DNA of 32,724 nt from Bacteroidota bacterium (GTDB lineage Bacteria > Bacteroidota > Ignavibacteria > Tepidaquicellales > Tepidaquicellaceae). Made by a program: the position numbers and the translations under genes. Location: NCBI GenBank assembly GCA_021286895.1, contig JAJTBN010000008.1:1-32724 (forward strand), read 5' to 3'. Every line of letters starts with the position of its first letter. Position 1 is the first letter of the stretch. Shown here piece by piece: positions 31,377 through 32,724 of this stretch. The notes under the pieces are model-generated. The model did not search any database. It was not told the DNA's origin and was given only the letters and a program-made list of their open reading frames with translations.

Positions 31377-32724
31377 ATGAAAAAGATAAATGGAATATTA
31401 ATAATAGCCGCGCTGGCGATGCTGTTTTGCTACTCGCCTTCAAGGGCTCAGGAAAACAACGGCACGCTGCTCGACAGCCTGTCTGAGGAGGACGACCTCC
31501 TCGACTCTAACCTTGTTTACAAGGAAATGTACGAAGACACTCTGAAAGACCAGGGCAACTGGGTGAAGATTGTCAAATCGGATTTTATTAAAGACGTGAA
31601 CGGCACCGATACAGAACTCGATGACCTTTCGACTTCGGGAACTGACGATTACATGTACGTCTGGCGTCCGAATGCAATGGAATACAACCCCTACGTTAAC
31701 GGAAGATGGGTCTTCACGTACGACGGATGGGTGTGGGTATCGAATAATTACTGGGGCTGGACCTGCTATCATTACGGAAGATGGTGGTGGTCTCCATTCT
31801 ACGGCTGGGTATGGATTCCCGGACGTGTCTGGGCTTCTAACTGGTGTTACTGGAGAGAATACGGAGATTATTACGGATGGTATCCGTACGGACCGAGAAT
31901 TCACTGGCGTACGCATCACGGAAATCATCACAACCGAGTTATAATTACGCATCCGACAAAGTGGGTATTCGTTAACAAGAAGAAACTAAACGAGAATATA
32001 ACGAAGAAAGATGTTCTGAAAACGAATCTTAAGGATGTGGTAAAGAATTCGACACGAATTAACAACATAAATACTTACGATGGGAACGTCAAATATACAG
32101 GCCCTGACGTAACGGCGGTATCCGTAAATACCGGAAAAAAGATTACACCCGAGACTATTTCGACCGTTAAAACCAGGAATGAACAGGAAATAAAGACAAA
32201 GAATAACACGGTTTCTACGAAAGATGATAACAACTACGGTAAAAAGAACAACACGAATTACGAAGGCAACAAGAACAAGAGCACTGAATCCGGCAACAAC
32301 AACAATACTTATAACAGCAAGAAAGAAACGAATAAAAACAACGAATCAACAAGAAGCGGAAATAACGAAAACAGGGAATCGACAAGAAGCGGAAACAGCG
32401 AGAATAACGGTAACAGGGAATCGACAAGAAGCGGGAATAACGGTAACAGAGAATCCACAAGAAGCGGCAACAGCGGAAATAACGGTAACAGAGAATCCAC
32501 AAGAAGCGGCAACAGCGGAAATAACGGAAGCAGAAGCACAAGTCCGAAAAAAATAAGCGAGAATACGAATCAGAACAGCGTGAACAGTTCAAGCAATAAT
32601 AATTATGTCCAGAAACAGACTTACACTGCTCCAAAAACAGAAACGAAAACCTATACGCCGCCTAAGCAGGAAACGAAAACCTATACGCCGCCTAAGCAGG
32701 AAACGAAAACCTATACGCCGCCTA
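31377..32724 (+). CDS. DUF6600-like secreted Trp/Tyr-rich protein with repeats, 3' end outside window
   Basis: An open frame of 449 codons without a stop to the window end. Residues 1-25 are a signal peptide (IIAALAMLFCYSPSRAQ). Residues about 90-180 are extraordinarily rich in Trp, Tyr and Gly with the repeating pattern Y-x-x-G-R-W and Y-G-W-x-W (NPYVNGRWVFTYDGWVW, YHYGRWWWSPFYGWVWIPG), which matches DUF6600, a family of unknown function. A basic linker follows. From about residue 270 the chain is low-complexity, Asn/Lys/Ser-rich, with ESTRSGN repeats (about 323-390) and then ETKTYTPPKQ repeats cut by the window edge. Such a protein is probably periplasmic or surface-exposed. The start has a good ribosome site (GAAAGGA). 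It is divergent from the kdp operon. Confidence 0.82.
   Translation, partial: MKKINGILIIAALAMLFCYSPSRAQENNGTLLDSLSEEDDLLDSNLVYKEMYEDTLKDQGNWVKIVKSDFIKDVNGTDTELDDLSTSGTDDYMYVWRPNAMEYNPYVNGRWVFTYDGWVWVSNNYWGWTCYHYGRWWWSPFYGWVWIPGRVWASNWCYWREYGDYYGWYPYGPRIHWRTHHGNHHNRVIITHPTKWVFVNKKKLNENITKKDVLKTNLKDVVKNSTRINNINTYDGNVKYTGPDVTAVSVNTGKKITPETISTVKTRNEQEIKTKNNTVSTKDDNNYGKKNNTNYEGNKNKSTESGNNNNTYNSKKETNKNNESTRSGNNENRESTRSGNSENNGNRESTRSGNNGNRESTRSGNSGNNGNRESTRSGNSGNNGSRSTSPKKISENTNQNSVNSSSNNNYVQKQTYTAPKTETKTYTPPKQETKTYTPPKQETKTYTPP
32343..32545 (+). repeat. Nested coding repeats ESTRSGN, period 33/42 bp
   Basis: Copies of GAATC(A/G/C)ACAAGAAGCGG begin at 32343, 32376, 32418, 32451 and 32493. The spacings alternate 33, 42, 33, 42 bases (11 and 14 codons), so the array is a 75-bp higher-order unit. 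A degenerate sixth copy starts near 32535. Confidence 0.88.
32637..32724 (+). repeat. 30-bp tandem repeat encoding ETKTYTPPKQ
   Basis: Three consecutive copies at 32637-32666, 32667-32696 and 32697-32724 (the last is cut by the window edge) differ only in the first codon of the first copy. The array may continue beyond the window. Confidence 0.92.

Noticed and set aside
31440-31952. 170-codon open frame on the - strand opposite the DUF6600-like gene
   Set aside because: It reflects the unusual Trp/Tyr codon content of the real + strand gene, which has a signal peptide and a ribosome site; the reverse product resembles nothing.
32309-32539. Leu/Pro-rich open frame on the - strand
   Set aside because: A pure product of the ESTRSGN repeats read backwards.
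32637-32724. CRISPR-like direct repeats
   Set aside because: The 30-bp copies are directly adjacent with no spacers and stay in frame in a protein gene, so they are coding tandem repeats.
1-32724. tRNA, rRNA, transposase or integrase genes
   Set aside because: I looked for cloverleaf-like T-loop strings, rRNA core sequences, terminal inverted repeats and transposase motifs and found none that could be supported.

Overview
The window looks like a chromosomal segment from a Gram-negative member of the Bacteroidota/FCB group, most probably the Ignavibacteria or a close relative. The main evidence is that five intact secreted proteins and one wrecked gene end in a type IX secretion (T9SS) type A sorting domain. 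In the intact five it has the N-Y/F-P-N-P-F-N-P core and the G-V-Y-F-x-(K/R)-L ... (E/V)-x-K-K-M-I-L-x-K ending typical of that lineage. DUF3078, a DUF6600-like Trp/Tyr-rich protein and weak Shine-Dalgarno sites in front of many genes fit the same picture. No rRNA, tRNA, CRISPR array, insertion sequence or phage gene was recognised.

Layout. Positions 1-3600 (+): the tail of a small membrane protein, an AqpZ-like aquaporin, a DUF3078 outer-membrane protein and a T9SS cargo protein closed by a strong terminator. Positions 3697-7553: a flavodoxin/ferredoxin (EFR1-like) protein with a membrane tail and a lipoprotein (both -), a family 2 glycosyltransferase (+), and a convergent family 9 (heptosyltransferase-like) glycosyltransferase (-). 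Positions 7615-12098 (-): a four-gene cluster that reads as a chaperone/usher-type surface-fibre locus: two DUF4402 pilin-like proteins, a PapD-like chaperone and an usher-like outer-membrane protein. Positions 12363-13031: the eroded remains of a T9SS cargo gene. Positions 13091-13456: a DoxX-like membrane protein with a 20-bp palindrome upstream. Positions 13807-19418: three large T9SS cargo genes, two of which carry a possible c-type heme motif. Positions 19523-23330: a DinB-like protein, a zinc-ribbon/DUF2007 protein, another T9SS cargo protein, a lipoprotein and a small membrane protein. Positions 23336-31091 (-): a complete kdpFABCDE potassium-uptake operon, including the 29-residue kdpF. 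Positions 31377-32724 (+): a DUF6600-like secreted protein with tandem repeats, cut by the window end.

The most interesting part is the chaperone/usher-like locus. Its usher gene starts translationally coupled to the chaperone (TGATG), but the signal peptide is interrupted by a homopolymer of nine A (+ strand), one base short of the reading frame. Either the assembly has a base error here, or this surface organelle is switched by slipped-strand phase variation and was read in the OFF state. A terminator-like hairpin between the first pilin gene and the rest could set the ratio of major subunit to assembly machinery. The kdp operon, aquaporin and DUF6600 protein are suggestive of osmotic or envelope homeostasis, but nothing in the sequence links them in one regulon.
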